A stretch of DNA of 64,000 nucleotides from NCEH01 sp002257205 (GTDB taxonomy: Bacteria > Pseudomonadota > Alphaproteobacteria > Rhizobiales > Xanthobacteraceae). The stretch lies in assembly GCF_043195105.1 (NCBI RefSeq), contig NZ_JBAFWO010000012.1. One strand, 5' to 3'. Below the pieces are notes generated by a model. That model had not been told where the DNA came from. It worked only from the letters and a program-made list of their open reading frames with translations, and searched no databases. This document shows positions 18,183 to 26,827 of this stretch, in pieces (position 1 is the stretch's first letter; each line of letters starts with the position of its first letter). The translations under genes and the position numbers were made by a program.

Positions 18183-18190
18183 CGCCGGCC

Positions 18191-19831
18191 TCAGCGGATC
18201 TGGTCGAGGAGTTCGGCGCCATCGGTCACGATGCGGCGTCCGGGCGCGAGACCCGCCAGCACCAGCACGCGGGACGCGTCGAGGGGCGCCGTCTTCACCT
18301 CGCGCGGCATGAAGCGCTCGGCGCTGACGTGCTCATAGACGATGGGCTGGCCGTTCGCCCCGCGCACCACCGCCGAGCGAGGGATGGCGATGCCCGTGCG
18401 CGGGGCGCCGGCCTCCGCGAAGACTGTCAGGAACTGGCCGGGGCGCAGCTCCCCGGTATTCGAGGCGACAGAAAACAGGAGGGGAAGTGCCTGGGCCCGG
18501 TCGGATATCCCCGCACCCACGAAGGCGAGCGCCACGGTCCGCCCGTCGGGCAGGCGTCCTGTGGCACCGGACAGCCCGGCATCCGGCGAGAAGCCGAGCG
18601 CCTCCACCCACAGCCGGCCGGGATCGACGATGCGGAACACCACCGTATTCGGGTCCGCCATCTGCCCCGCAACCGCATCGGCGGTGGCGATGACGCCGGA
18701 CACCGGCGCGCGCAGGGCCTCCGGCTCGCGCTGCACCCGTTCCAGCCTGGCGCGGCGGGTCTGAAGACCCTTCAGCTCGATTTCCGCTTCCTCCACCTCG
18801 CGGCGGGTGACGGCGTTCGGGATGGCCGAGAGCCGCTCGTAGCGCCGTTTCACGATGGCGATCTGCTGGTCCAGCTCGTAGCCCTGCTGCTCCAGGTCCT
18901 TGAGATCGGAGGCGCCGATGGGCGGATGCACATAAGCGAGGATCTCGCCGGCCGCGACCTTCGTGCCGAGCGGCTTGAAGCCACCCTCCGGCGGCGCGAG
19001 GCGTCCGCCCACGGCGGTCTGGACGAGGCCGCTCGCATTGGCGTCCGGCACCACGCGGCCAGGCAGTTCCACCGTGCCGGCAAAGGTGCCGGCAGCGGTC
19101 ACCAGGGTGCGCACGCCGAGGATGCGCTGGGTCGGCTTGGGCACGATCACCGAGCCGTCGGGGAGGCGCTGGGCAGCATCTCTGGCGGGTGGCTGCATGC
19201 CCGCCGCCCATGCACCCTGAGGGACGCCGATCAGAGCGACGCCGAGCGATCCGAGGACGAGGAGCGCGCCCGCCCGCCGCCGGGACATGACCAGCGCCCC
19301 GGCCAGGAAACCGATGAGGAGGCCCGCCAGAATGCCCGCAAGGAGATCGGTTCGCGGACCGCCGAGCTGCGCCAGCACCGCCGGGGCTTGCGTCTCGGAC
19401 GATGTTGGAGCGGCGGGTATGGTCAAGGTGGCGGCAAGAACGTCCACTGCGTCGCCGGCCGTAACGGTGAAGGCGAGGTCGTGCGCGCCCGGCCTGGCGG
19501 CGAAGGGAGCCGGCAGCGCATAGGTACCCGGCCCGGCGGGCTTCGCGGCTTGCGAGCCCTCGGGCGTGTCCACCTCGATGGTGGCGCCTTCCACCGGGGC
19601 GTTGTCGGCGAAGCGGTCGAGGTGGATGGTAAGGGTGCCGTCGCGCAGCACCGCCACCAGCTCGAAATCAGCCGAGGCCGCCTCAGCGCGGGGGGCGAGC
19701 GTCGTCACCGGGGGCGGCGGGGGCGCACCGTGGTCGTGGCCTTCGTGGGCCGAAGCGGGGCCGGACAGTGCCGCGCCGGCGAGAAGCCCGCACAGGCCGA
19801 AGACGGCTTTCCGCAAAAAATGGCGCCCCAT
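18191..19831 (-). CDS. RND periplasmic adaptor with His-rich secreted N-terminal domain (CusB/CzcB-like)
   Basis: A 546-residue membrane-fusion protein, longer than usual because an extra domain precedes the adaptor. Residues 1-28 are a signal peptide, then comes a metal-binding-like HEGHDHG, an Ig-like domain (FELVAVLRDGTLTIHLDRFA), and a membrane segment around LLAGILAGLLIGFLAGALVM. The adaptor part starts near residue 220 (KPTQRILGVRTLVTAAGTFA), with the barrel-sandwich, a coiled coil (QGYELDQQIAIVKRRYERL) and the beta-barrel/proximal domains. It joins the RND pump to an outer-membrane channel. A 78-bp gap separates it from the kinase gene upstream. Confidence 0.9.
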   Translation of the reverse strand: MGRHFLRKAVFGLCGLLAGAALSGPASAHEGHDHGAPPPPPVTTLAPRAEAASADFELVAVLRDGTLTIHLDRFADNAPVEGATIEVDTPEGSQAAKPAGPGTYALPAPFAARPGAHDLAFTVTAGDAVDVLAATLTIPAAPTSSETQAPAVLAQLGGPRTDLLAGILAGLLIGFLAGALVMSRRRAGALLVLGSLGVALIGVPQGAWAAGMQPPARDAAQRLPDGSVIVPKPTQRILGVRTLVTAAGTFAGTVELPGRVVPDANASGLVQTAVGGRLAPPEGGFKPLGTKVAAGEILAYVHPPIGASDLKDLEQQGYELDQQIAIVKRRYERLSAIPNAVTRREVEEAEIELKGLQTRRARLERVQREPEALRAPVSGVIATADAVAGQMADPNTVVFRIVDPGRLWVEALGFSPDAGLSGATGRLPDGRTVALAFVGAGISDRAQALPLLFSVASNTGELRPGQFLTVFAEAGAPRTGIAIPRSAVVRGANGQPIVYEHVSAERFMPREVKTAPLDASRVLVLAGLAPGRRIVTDGAELLDQIR

Positions 19832-19909
19832 GCCTCAACCCGTCCGCTGGCTAATCCGGTACGGGAGAGCGATAGCGCGCGGCGCGTCACGCCGCGTTTC
19901 GCTTCTGTA

Positions 19910-21232
19910 TCAGTTTGTTTCAGCTTGGACCTTGGGCAGGCGCACAGTGGCGATGAGGCCGCCGCCGGTGGCGTTGGCGAGGGTCAGCGTTCCCCCATGC
20001 GCCTCGGCCACGCTGTGGGCGATGGTGAGGCCGAGGCCCACGCCGCCGGTGGCGCGGCTGCGCGAGGCCTCAAGCCGCACGAAGGGCTCAAGCACGGCCG
20101 CGAGCTGGTCCTCTGGAATCCCCGGTCCCTCGTCCCGCACCGTCAGGACGGCGTCCGTCTCCTCGTCCTGGACGGACACTTGCGCGGAGCCGCCATAGGC
20201 AAGCGCGTTTTCCACCAGATTGCCCACCATCCGCTTCAGGCTGACGAGCCGCCCCGCGACGACGAGGCGCGGCGGCGCCGAAAGATCGGCCCGCAGGCCC
20301 CGGTCCCGTGCGTCGTCCACGATAGTGTCCACCAGCGCCACCAGATCGAGCGGACGCACGGGCTCCTCGCTCGCCTCGCCGCGCAGGTAGGAGAGCGTGG
20401 CCTCGACCATCTGTTCCATCTCCGCGACATCCCCGGCGATGGCGTCGCGCAGCGTCGGGTCGCTCACATCCTCAAGGCGGAAGCGCAGGCGCGTCATGGG
20501 CGTGCGTAGATCGTGGGAGACGGCCGCGAGAGCCTGGGTGCGCCGCTCGACCAGTCCCGCGATGCGCGCCTGCATACCGTTGAAGGCGTGGGCCAGTTCC
20601 CGCACCTCCTTCGGCCCCGTCTCGGGCAGGTGAATGCGCGCCGCATCCGGCGGCAGCGCCGCGACGGTGCGCGCCATGGCCCGCAAAGGCCGTGTGAGCC
20701 ATGCGGCGATGGCGAGGGACAGGAGCAGCACCCCCGCCGCCATCAGCGTGGTGGAGAGCAGGGAGCCGTGCCCCCCGGCGGTCTGCGGAACGGAGGCAAA
20801 CAGGCGCACATTCAGCCAGCTCCCGTCGGGCAGGCGCACGGCCACGAGGCTAAGGTGTGGATCGGGCCCGGCGCCAACCAGAATGTCCGCTGCCGCAAGG
20901 TCCGGTGCGAGCGCGCGCACCTCGGCGGCGAGGCGTTTGGCGGACTCGTCGGCGTGGGGCCCCGTCGCGGCCATGGCATCGCGGCCCCAATGGGCATCGA
21001 TGGCGCCGCCGGAAAGCGCATGGGCGACGTCCTCGCGCTGGTCCGGCGGCGTCGCGGCGAGCGACCTGCGCAGCGCCACGATCTGGTCCGCGAGGCGGAC
21101 GGCATGTGCCGCATGGCGCTCGCGCTCCATGGCATGTTCGTAGGTCCACAGGCTCAGCACATGGACCACGACGATGCCCACCACCGCCACCACGGCCGTT
21201 CGCAGGGCGAGGCTGTCGAGGGCGCGGATCAT
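19910..21232 (-). CDS. Sensor histidine kinase of the metal island
   Basis: A 440-residue EnvZ-like kinase. Membrane segments lie at residues about 10-30 and 160-182, with a periplasmic sensor of about 130 residues between. HAMP follows (RPLRAMARTVAALPPDAARI), then HisKA with AAVSHDLRTPMTRLRFRLED, and an ATPase domain (NLVENALAYGG, DEGPGIPEDQL, GGVGLGLTIAHSVAEAHGG). The start at 21232 overlaps the regulator gene by four bases. Position upstream of the pump and oxidase genes, all on one strand, makes it the likely metal sensor. The periplasmic loop has His and Asp residues but no recognisable CusS signature. Confidence 0.9.
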   Translation of the reverse strand: MIRALDSLALRTAVVAVVGIVVVHVLSLWTYEHAMERERHAAHAVRLADQIVALRRSLAATPPDQREDVAHALSGGAIDAHWGRDAMAATGPHADESAKRLAAEVRALAPDLAAADILVGAGPDPHLSLVAVRLPDGSWLNVRLFASVPQTAGGHGSLLSTTLMAAGVLLLSLAIAAWLTRPLRAMARTVAALPPDAARIHLPETGPKEVRELAHAFNGMQARIAGLVERRTQALAAVSHDLRTPMTRLRFRLEDVSDPTLRDAIAGDVAEMEQMVEATLSYLRGEASEEPVRPLDLVALVDTIVDDARDRGLRADLSAPPRLVVAGRLVSLKRMVGNLVENALAYGGSAQVSVQDEETDAVLTVRDEGPGIPEDQLAAVLEPFVRLEASRSRATGGVGLGLTIAHSVAEAHGGTLTLANATGGGLIATVRLPKVQAETN

Positions 21233-21954
21233 GAGCGCGCCACCTCCGGGACGAAGAAATAGCCGGTCCCGCGCACGGTCTTCACCATCTCCGGCCCGCC
21301 GTGGGATTCGAGCTTCCTGCGCAGCCGGCTCACCTGGATGTCGATCGCCCGGTCGAAGCCGGTGGCGATGCGGTTCTTCGCGGCATCCATCAGCTGGTCG
21401 CGCGTCAGCACGCGCTGGGGATGCTCAAGGAAGGTCAGCAGCAGGTCGTATTCGCCGGTGGAGAGATCGACGATGGCGCCTTCCGGATTGGTCAGCTCCC
21501 GCCGCCGGGTGTCGAGTGTCCAGCCGGAAAATGTCAGGCAGGTGCCGCCATTGACTGCGGCGGGGTCGGACAGCCGCGTCCGCCGAAGCACGGCGTGGAT
21601 GCGGGCAAGCAGCTCGCGCGGGTTGAAGGGCTTCGCCAGATAATCGTCGGCGCCGAGCTCCAGCCCGACGATCCGGTCCACGTCGCTGCCGCGGGCGGTC
21701 AGCATGATGATGGGCACGTTCGACGTGCGGCGGATGTCCCGGCACAGATCGAGCCCGCTCGTCCCCGGCAGCATCACGTCGAGAATGACGAGGTCAACCG
21801 TGCCACTTGCCATCGCCTCCCGCATCTCGCGGGCATCCTGCGCAGCCGTGACCTTGTGCCCATGCTCGCGCAGGAACTTGCCGGCGAGGCGCCGGATCTC
21901 GGCGTCGTCGTCAACGATGAGGATGTGGCCTTCGGGGGACACGGCGTGATGCAT
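21229..21954 (-). CDS. OmpR-family response regulator of the metal island
   Basis: A 241-residue regulator with receiver domain (VDDDAEIRRLAGKFL, phosphoacceptor Asp in DLVILDVMLPGTSG, Lys in DYLAKPFNPRELL) and C-terminal winged helix (ALDTRRRELTNPEG-like region to SRLRRKLESHGG and TVRGTGYFFVP). It is the promoter-proximal gene of the minus-strand series that continues through kinase, adaptor, pump, oxidase and EamA transporter, so it presumably activates that operon. Immediately upstream is a gap (21955-22183) without a gene, holding the promoter. Confidence 0.9.
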   Translation of the reverse strand: MHHAVSPEGHILIVDDDAEIRRLAGKFLREHGHKVTAAQDAREMREAMASGTVDLVILDVMLPGTSGLDLCRDIRRTSNVPIIMLTARGSDVDRIVGLELGADDYLAKPFNPRELLARIHAVLRRTRLSDPAAVNGGTCLTFSGWTLDTRRRELTNPEGAIVDLSTGEYDLLLTFLEHPQRVLTRDQLMDAAKNRIATGFDRAIDIQVSRLRRKLESHGGPEMVKTVRGTGYFFVPEVARS

Positions 21955-22183
21955 TCCTGAGCAGCATCCAATGGCTGTTCGTGGTCTTATAGATCATTTC
22001 GCTTCACTGCGGCCCAAGTCCCGCGACAGATTAGATGCTCGAAAAGCCAGCCCTGCATGGCGCTAAAGCCCTTGATCCTTGCAATATGTCGCGATCTCCC
22101 CGGCCGGGGAATTGGGCGGCAGTGTTGGTCGGCCCGCTTGGGTATCAAGGCCTCCGCCGGATCCGGCCGGGGCCTTGGGCGGC

Positions 22184-22486
22184 TCACGCGCCGCATCGCC
22201 CGCTGGGGCGGGACCAGATTAGCGAGAAGGTGTCGGCGTCCTCGTCGTCGAAGAGGTTGGCGTAGATCGGAGCGGTGAAGCTGGGATCGTCGAGCTTGAG
22301 ACCCAGGTAGTTGCGGCCTTCGTTGGAGCGCTTGGACCAGGCGGCGCGGATCTCGGCTGGGAGCATTCTCCCGGTGGCGCGCCGGTCGGGGACGATGCGC
22401 ACATTCTTGGCCTGGACGCTGAGGGTGACGATTTCGCCGGTGAACTCGTTCGAGCCGGTCTTCTTGAAGGTGCTGATGGTCGCCAT
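22184..22486 (-). CDS. DUF736 protein
   Basis: A 100-residue protein beginning MATISTFKKTGSNEFTGEIV and ending DADTFSLIWSRPSGRCGA, the complete length for DUF736. The start at 22486 is the family's conserved Met; the open frame extends further upstream without similarity. DUF736 proteins are hallmarks of alphaproteobacterial plasmids and integrative elements, with no established biochemical role. Here it is the only intact gene of that set on the right flank of the metal island. Residual mobile-element genes lie on either side, so it is a relic of the element that probably carried the island. Confidence 0.88.
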   Translation of the reverse strand: MATISTFKKTGSNEFTGEIVTLSVQAKNVRIVPDRRATGRMLPAEIRAAWSKRSNEGRNYLGLKLDDPSFTAPIYANLFDDEDADTFSLIWSRPSGRCGA

Positions 22487-22767
22487 TGTAAGTCTCTGTC
22501 TTCCGTTCCCGAGCCCGCACGATTGCGGCCTTGATGGCGATCGGTTGGCCGGAGGCGAGCGACGGCGCACCCCGAAGGGGCCTGATGGCCAAGGAGGACT
22601 TTCTTGTCGCGCGAGGAAAGGGCGGAACGCCCAGGGGAAGAGAGTCCGACACCGCCATTGCGGCATGGGCGATCGAGGTACGGCCGGCCTTCGGCCAGAT
22701 CAGGCCATGGAAGAGGCCTGCTGGTGCGCGCGATCAACGGTCGGGGGAAGGAGATGATAGCGACCTC

Positions 22768-23362
22768 TCACGCGCCCTGCAGGAAGCCCGCCCGGTGTCC
22801 ACCGGCCTTGACCTCCCCATTTTCGGGCCATTCCCGCGCGCTTTGATCGGTGACGGCCGCGACCATGGCCGGCAAGAGCTGGATGGGGGTGTGCGGATCC
22901 GAACGATAGAAGCAGGGGGGGTGAAAGCGGAGGCTCCCGGTTTCATGCAAAGCCGCAATGCCACGGTTGCGCAGGTACGTTTCCACGATTGTGCCCGGAA
23001 GCGGCCGAGAGGCGGTGAAGAGCCGTCGGGCGGTAATGGCAGGATTGATGGAGGGCGGGACTCTCCTTCAGTTCGCCCCTGCGGACTCACGCCACGACTG
23101 CGGCAGACGGAGAAAGGTCTCAGCCTCGGCGACGACATCGGCGAAGATGGATAGTCCGCGGCTTTCCCGGATCACGTCGAGGAGGTCGTCATGTTCTCCC
23201 GTCGCCGCGTCGGCCCATTTGCCGGCGGGGCCTTTCGCACTGTCCCGCGGCCGCACAAACATCGATCGGCCGGGCGCATGCGGACATCGCCCACCTGCCA
23301 ATAGTGCCCCTGCCGCCGGCCGGCGGAGAGATAGTGGCGGCACACCGCCTCCGCCTGCCCGA
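22768..23362 (-). pseudogene. Toprim/DUF7146-type plasmid protein, N-terminal remnant with several frameshifts
   Basis: Three minus-strand frames together reproduce the N-terminal part of a Toprim-domain protein common on alphaproteobacterial mobile elements: QAEAVCRHYLSAGRRQGHYW, then RSMFVRPRDSAKGPAGKWAD with TGEHDDLLDVIRESRGLSIF, then VETYLRNRGIAALHETGSLR with FHPPCFYRSDPHTPIQLLPA. At least two frame changes are needed and the Toprim domain itself is missing. The sequence joins a DUF932 N-terminus at about 23362. It is non-functional. Confidence 0.75.
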
Positions 23363-23521
23363 TATGGCGGCGGACAGGTCCGACAGGGACAGGTACCGCT
23401 CGTCGTCGGGCCGGGAGAACCATTCCGAGGACACGCGGCCGATCCGCACGCCCCGGCTCACATCCACCTTGTAGCCGCCAGCACCGTCGCGCACCGCGTC
23501 CAGAATCTCCACCTGGGTCAT
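23363..23521 (-). pseudogene. DUF932 protein, N-terminal remnant
   Basis: From the ATG at 23521 the frame encodes MTQVEILDAVRDGAGGYKV, GRVSSEWFSRPDDERYLSLS and a few more residues. This is the start of DUF932 proteins found on alphaproteobacterial plasmids and integrative elements. After about 53 residues similarity ends and the sequence passes directly into the Toprim-type remnant, so an internal deletion fused two element genes. The rest of the DUF932 domain is absent. Confidence 0.75.
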
Positions 23522-23944
23522 GGGTTGTCTTCTCCATGACGGATGCCGGGAGCCTCTCTCCCAGCCCTCAACCCGTCATGGTCGAACCGACCAACCTCTC
23601 ACTCTCGACGCGTTGTAGGACAACCCGCAGACCAGTCGCCGGAGACCCGGAGCGTGGTGGTAGGGGGCAGAGCCGTAAATCCGAACGGGCGCAAAGGGGG
23701 CGATGGCTATGCGGCTCGGCTCAGGACTGCGGGGATCTCTCCCTCTGGTGCGCTGACGGGCTGTGACCCTTTGTGGACCTGAAGGTCTGCTTGTGGATAC
23801 CCAACAGAGCATGACCGCAGAAAGGGTACGCCGGTCGCCGTGCCCACCGGCGCGCAGATGACCACGTCTCGTTTCGTCGTGGATTGGCCTTTCATGGATC
23901 ACGACTGATCGCATGCGCTGGCGGCGCCGGCGCGCCGACGACGC
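23522..23944. other. Gene-free gap at the right edge of the island
   Basis: No complete gene is visible in these 423 bases. On the minus strand 23830-23895 reads KRDVVICAPVGTATG, which resembles the very start of acetyl-CoA acetyltransferases (thiolases) but breaks off after about 22 residues. It may be a stump left by the insertion of the island, although chance similarity cannot be excluded. The position matches the probable right boundary of the mobile-element remnants. Confidence 0.4.
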
Positions 23945-24361
23945 TCACGCCTTCCTTCGGATGGTCCCGTCCAGTCGGGCCGCTGCCGCCACGGTGTTCG
24001 AAATCGTGCCGTATTTGCGGACGTTGGTGTGCAGCAAAGCCAGGCGCTGCTCCGTCTCGTCCGTATCGATGATCAGCTCGTAATCCACCGAGACGATCTT
24101 CGGCGGCGCGTCCTGCCGAACCGCGTGGAGCGTCACTTCCACCCCGCGCAGCTCGAAATTCAGCATCGGGATCACCCGCTCGATGCCCTTGATCATGCAT
24201 GCGGCGATGGCGGCGAGAAACAGTTCCGCCGGGTTGAATGCATCGGCGCGCCCGCCAATGTCGGTGTCGAGGGTGATCTCGGCCTCCTTGGTGCGGGCGA
24301 GGCTGCCGTGCGCGTCAATGCGCGCCGCGCAAACCTTGTATTCCAGCATGGCGGCGCTCAC
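23945..24361 (-). CDS. OsmC/Ohr-family protein
   Basis: A 138-residue OsmC-like protein (YKVCAARIDAHGSLARTKEA, then FNPAELFLAAIAACMIKGIE). The Cys in AACM corresponds to one of the two redox Cys of the family. The second canonical Cys, expected further along, is not visible, so peroxidase activity is doubtful. It is the last gene of the ArsR-permease-thioredoxin operon and overlaps the thioredoxin gene by four bases (ATGA). OsmC proteins act on organic hydroperoxides or related thiol chemistry. In this setting a role in thiol or metalloid stress is inferred. Confidence 0.85.
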   Translation of the reverse strand: MSAAMLEYKVCAARIDAHGSLARTKEAEITLDTDIGGRADAFNPAELFLAAIAACMIKGIERVIPMLNFELRGVEVTLHAVRQDAPPKIVSVDYELIIDTDETEQRLALLHTNVRKYGTISNTVAAAARLDGTIRRKA

Positions 24362-24594
24362 GTCGCGAGCCAGCGGGCGACATCATCCGGCTTGGGCAGA
24401 CCGCCGGCGTGCACGACCTTGCCGTCGATGACGATGCCGGGGGTCGAGGCGATACCATAACCGGCAATCAGCGCATAGTCGGTGACCTTTTCCACCGTGA
24501 CGTCGAGCCCGAGCTTGGCCGCCTCATCCCGCACCATCTGCGCCGTTGCCTCGCAGCGGGAGCAGCCGGGGCCGAGCACCTTCACATCTTTCAT
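24358..24594 (-). CDS. Small thioredoxin-like redox protein (CSRC motif)
   Basis: A 78-residue protein of the 'small redox-active disulfide protein' family. It starts MKDVKVLGPGCSRCEATAQM with the CxxC active site at residues 11-14, has a cis-Pro loop in GIASTPGIVIDG, and ends LPKPDDVARWLAT. It is cytoplasmic with no signal peptide. Such mini-thioredoxins are regularly encoded with UPF0718/ArsP-type permeases and ArsR regulators, as here: 19 bp after the permease gene and overlapping the OsmC gene. It probably supplies electrons or carries a thiolated substrate for the permease system. Confidence 0.88.
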   Translation of the reverse strand: MKDVKVLGPGCSRCEATAQMVRDEAAKLGLDVTVEKVTDYALIAGYGIASTPGIVIDGKVVHAGGLPKPDDVARWLAT

Positions 24595-24613
24595 GGCTTC
24601 TGCCTTTCTTGTT

Positions 24614-25678
24614 TTAAGAAAACAGTGCGTTGAACAGGAAGCCCACGGCGAGGATGCCGCTTGCGACCACGCCCACGAACACGGCGATCAGCTTCAGGCT
24701 CAGCACTTTGCGCAGGATGATCATTTCCGGCAGCGACAAAGCGATCACCGCCATCATGAAGGCGAGCACGGTGCCCAGCGCCGCCCCCTTGGCCAGAAGG
24801 GCCTCCACCACCGGGATGATGCCCGCGGCATTGGAATACATGGGAATGCCCAGCAGGACCGCGGCCGGAACCGACCACCACGCATCCCGCCCCATGATGG
24901 AGGCGAGCAGGTCCTCCGGCACGTAGCCGTGGATGAAGGCGCCCGCCGCGATGCCGGCGATGATCCACATCCACACCTTGCCGACAATGTCGCGCACCGC
25001 CTCGAGGCCGGCCCTGATGCGGTCCACCAGCGTCATGCCGTTTGGCGGCAGCTCGACCGGGCTGGCGCGCACGTTGCGCACCCAGTCTTCCAACCAGCCT
25101 TCCAGATGCAGCCGCCCGATGACCCAGCCGGCGACGATGGCCACCGCAAGGCCGAAGCCGAGATAGGTCAGCGCCACCTTCCAGCCGACTAGCGCGAACA
25201 GCAGGCCCAGCGCCACTTCGTTGACCATGGGCGCGGCGATGAGAAAGGAGAAGGTGACACCGAGGGGGACGCCTGCGGAGACGAAGCCGACGAACAATGG
25301 CACCGCCGAGCAGGAGCAGAAAGGCGTGACGATGCCGAGGCCGGCGGCTGCCACATTCCCGAGCCCCTCGCGCTTTCCGGCGAGCAGCGCACGGGTGCGC
25401 TCGGCGGAGAAGAAGCTGCGCACCACGCCCATGGCGAACACCACCAGCGTCAGCAGCATCAGCACCTTGGGCGTGTCGTAGATGAAGAACGTGACAGCTT
25501 CGGCCAGATGGCTGCCGGGCTCCACCGTCAGGCGGGCCACCAGCCATTGGGAGAACGGCGAGAGCTGGGCATAGATCACGAACCAGAGGGCGATCGCCGC
25601 GAGCGTTGCCAACCCCCAGGCTAGAGGCGACGCGTCTCGTGGCGGTTTGCGCTCGGTCAATGACATGTCGGCGCTCAT
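24614..25678 (-). CDS. UPF0718/ArsP-type permease
   Basis: A 354-residue membrane protein with eight or more hydrophobic segments, start at 25678 overlapping the ArsR stop codon (ATGA). Family signatures are GIVTPFCSCSAVPLFVGFVS, with the Cys pair CSCS in the first half, and IPMYSNAAGIIPVVEALLAK in the second half. Related ArsP proteins export organoarsenicals, and other members are simply 'permease' with unknown cargo. Coupling to ArsR, a mini-thioredoxin and OsmC points to a thiol-reactive or metalloid substrate. Cys in the membrane supports that but does not prove it. Confidence 0.88.
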   Translation of the reverse strand: MSADMSLTERKPPRDASPLAWGLATLAAIALWFVIYAQLSPFSQWLVARLTVEPGSHLAEAVTFFIYDTPKVLMLLTLVVFAMGVVRSFFSAERTRALLAGKREGLGNVAAAGLGIVTPFCSCSAVPLFVGFVSAGVPLGVTFSFLIAAPMVNEVALGLLFALVGWKVALTYLGFGLAVAIVAGWVIGRLHLEGWLEDWVRNVRASPVELPPNGMTLVDRIRAGLEAVRDIVGKVWMWIIAGIAAGAFIHGYVPEDLLASIMGRDAWWSVPAAVLLGIPMYSNAAGIIPVVEALLAKGAALGTVLAFMMAVIALSLPEMIILRKVLSLKLIAVFVGVVASGILAVGFLFNALFS

Positions 25679-25974
25679 GCCGCTCTCCTGCTTGATGAAG
25701 CGTTCAGGCTTGAGAGGACAGCATCGACGATGGCCGCCTGCTCGGCCGGCAATTCGGGATTGCGGCGGTAGCGCACCCATTGGGCGTCCCGCCGATCCAC
25801 CACCACGCAAGCCTGCTTGAGCACCGCCATATGGCGCGACATGCGGGACTGGGTGACACCAAGGACGCGCACGAGTTCGCAGACGCAATGCTCGCGCCCG
25901 TCCCACAGAAGGCGGACCGCCGCGAGGCGGGTGGGTTCGGCCAGGGCCGACAGAAGGGTGAGCGCGGGCTGCAT
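25675..25974 (-). CDS. ArsR-family regulator of the permease operon
   Basis: A 99-residue winged-helix repressor: LLSALAEPTRLAAVRLLWDG, CVCELVRVLGVTQSRMSRHM, then VVVDRRDAQWVRYR. The CVCEL pair at the start of the recognition-helix region is the classical As(III)/Sb(III) metalloid-binding position of ArsR proteins, so a metalloid or other thiophilic inducer is likely. It heads the operon with the permease, thioredoxin and OsmC genes. A palindrome at 25995-26004, about 20 bp upstream of the start, is its probable operator. Confidence 0.9.
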   Translation of the reverse strand: MQPALTLLSALAEPTRLAAVRLLWDGREHCVCELVRVLGVTQSRMSRHMAVLKQACVVVDRRDAQWVRYRRNPELPAEQAAIVDAVLSSLNASSSRRAA

Positions 25975-25994
25975 GGAGGTTATTTACGCTCATG

Positions 25995-26004
25995 CGCATA
26001 TGCG
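25995..26004. promoter_or_regulatory. Probable ArsR operator
   Basis: A perfect palindrome CGCATATGCG inside the longer imperfect repeat CATGCGCATATGCGTG, located 21-30 bp upstream of the ArsR start codon on the minus strand. ArsR repressors bind short AT-cored dyads of this kind over the promoter. No other copy is seen nearby. Confidence 0.6.
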
Positions 26005-26260
26005 TGCAAGCGCATTTTTGTTCGAAGCCTATCGCCGGGAACGCAGTGATTTCGGCCATCGGTGACGACGGATGAGGGTGTGCCCGCCCACCGCTGTGGT
26101 TCGCGCGGCGGGGCCGCGGAAGCCGTCCGCCATGCATCACGATTGGGGCATCGCGTGGATCGATGCGGCAGGGGGCGCAGGCGCGGCCTAAAATATCCGG
26201 GCTCAACCCCGGTTAAGTTCGGAGGGGTGGACGTGTCCGCCCGCAGGAAGGAAGAGCGTC

Positions 26261-26827
26261 ATGAAGATCAAGTCTGTCTCTGGTACGCGCGTCGCAGCGT
26301 TTGCGCTGGTCGCGGCGGTATTGTCCGTTGTGCCGGCGAGCGCCCAGATGGGCGGTGGGCCCGGCTATGGTCCGGGCATGATGGGTCAGGGTGAGGGTTA
26401 TATGGGCCCGGGCCAGAGGAGCTGGGGCCCTGGCTTCCAGCGCTCGGCCCGGAGCATGATGGGCGGCTGCGGTGGCGGGATGACGGGTGATGCCGACGGC
26501 CAGCTACCCGCCTTCATCGAGGGGCGAGTTGCCTTCCTGAAGGCCGAGCTCGGCGTCACCGATGCGCAGGCCAAGGCATGGGACGCCTATGTGGTGGCGA
26601 TGAAGAACAATTTCGTCAGCATGCAGGGCCTGCGCCAGGCCATGCGCGCCAGCTTTGACGCCGATACGCCGCTGGAGCGTCTGGAGTCCCGTATCGCGGT
26701 GATGGAAGCCCGCGCCGCCGCTCTCAAGGACATGAAGCAGCCGCTAAGCGACCTCTACGCCGCGCTTAGCGATGGCCAGAAGAAGAAGGCCAACGAGCTG
26801 CTCACCGGCATGGGATGCATGATGTGA
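26261..26827 (+). CDS. Spy/CpxP-like periplasmic LTxxQ protein
   Basis: A 188-residue secreted protein. The signal peptide (VAAFALVAAVLSVVPASA-Q) is followed by a Met/Gly/Pro-rich stretch (QMGGGPGYGPGMMGQGEGYM and more) and a helical domain with the LTxxQ-type repeats (LGVTDAQAKAWDAYV; later LYAALSDGQKKKANELLTGM). It ends GCMM. Relatives are ATP-independent chaperones or zinc/copper-stress proteins of the periplasm. The Met-rich segment suggests copper binding. The start has AGGAAGGAAGAG just upstream. It is monocistronic and divergent from the ArsR operon. Confidence 0.85.
   Translation: MKIKSVSGTRVAAFALVAAVLSVVPASAQMGGGPGYGPGMMGQGEGYMGPGQRSWGPGFQRSARSMMGGCGGGMTGDADGQLPAFIEGRVAFLKAELGVTDAQAKAWDAYVVAMKNNFVSMQGLRQAMRASFDADTPLERLESRIAVMEARAAALKDMKQPLSDLYAALSDGQKKKANELLTGMGCMM

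Noticed and set aside
22020..22120. Short minus-strand segment GFSAMQGWLFEHLICRGTWA as a transposase end
   Set aside because: No family could be recognised and the frame has no start or ribosome site; left unannotated.
23830..23895. Thiolase N-terminal fragment
   Set aside because: Only about 15 residues resemble the family start; too short to call a pseudogene, so it is mentioned only in the gap entry.
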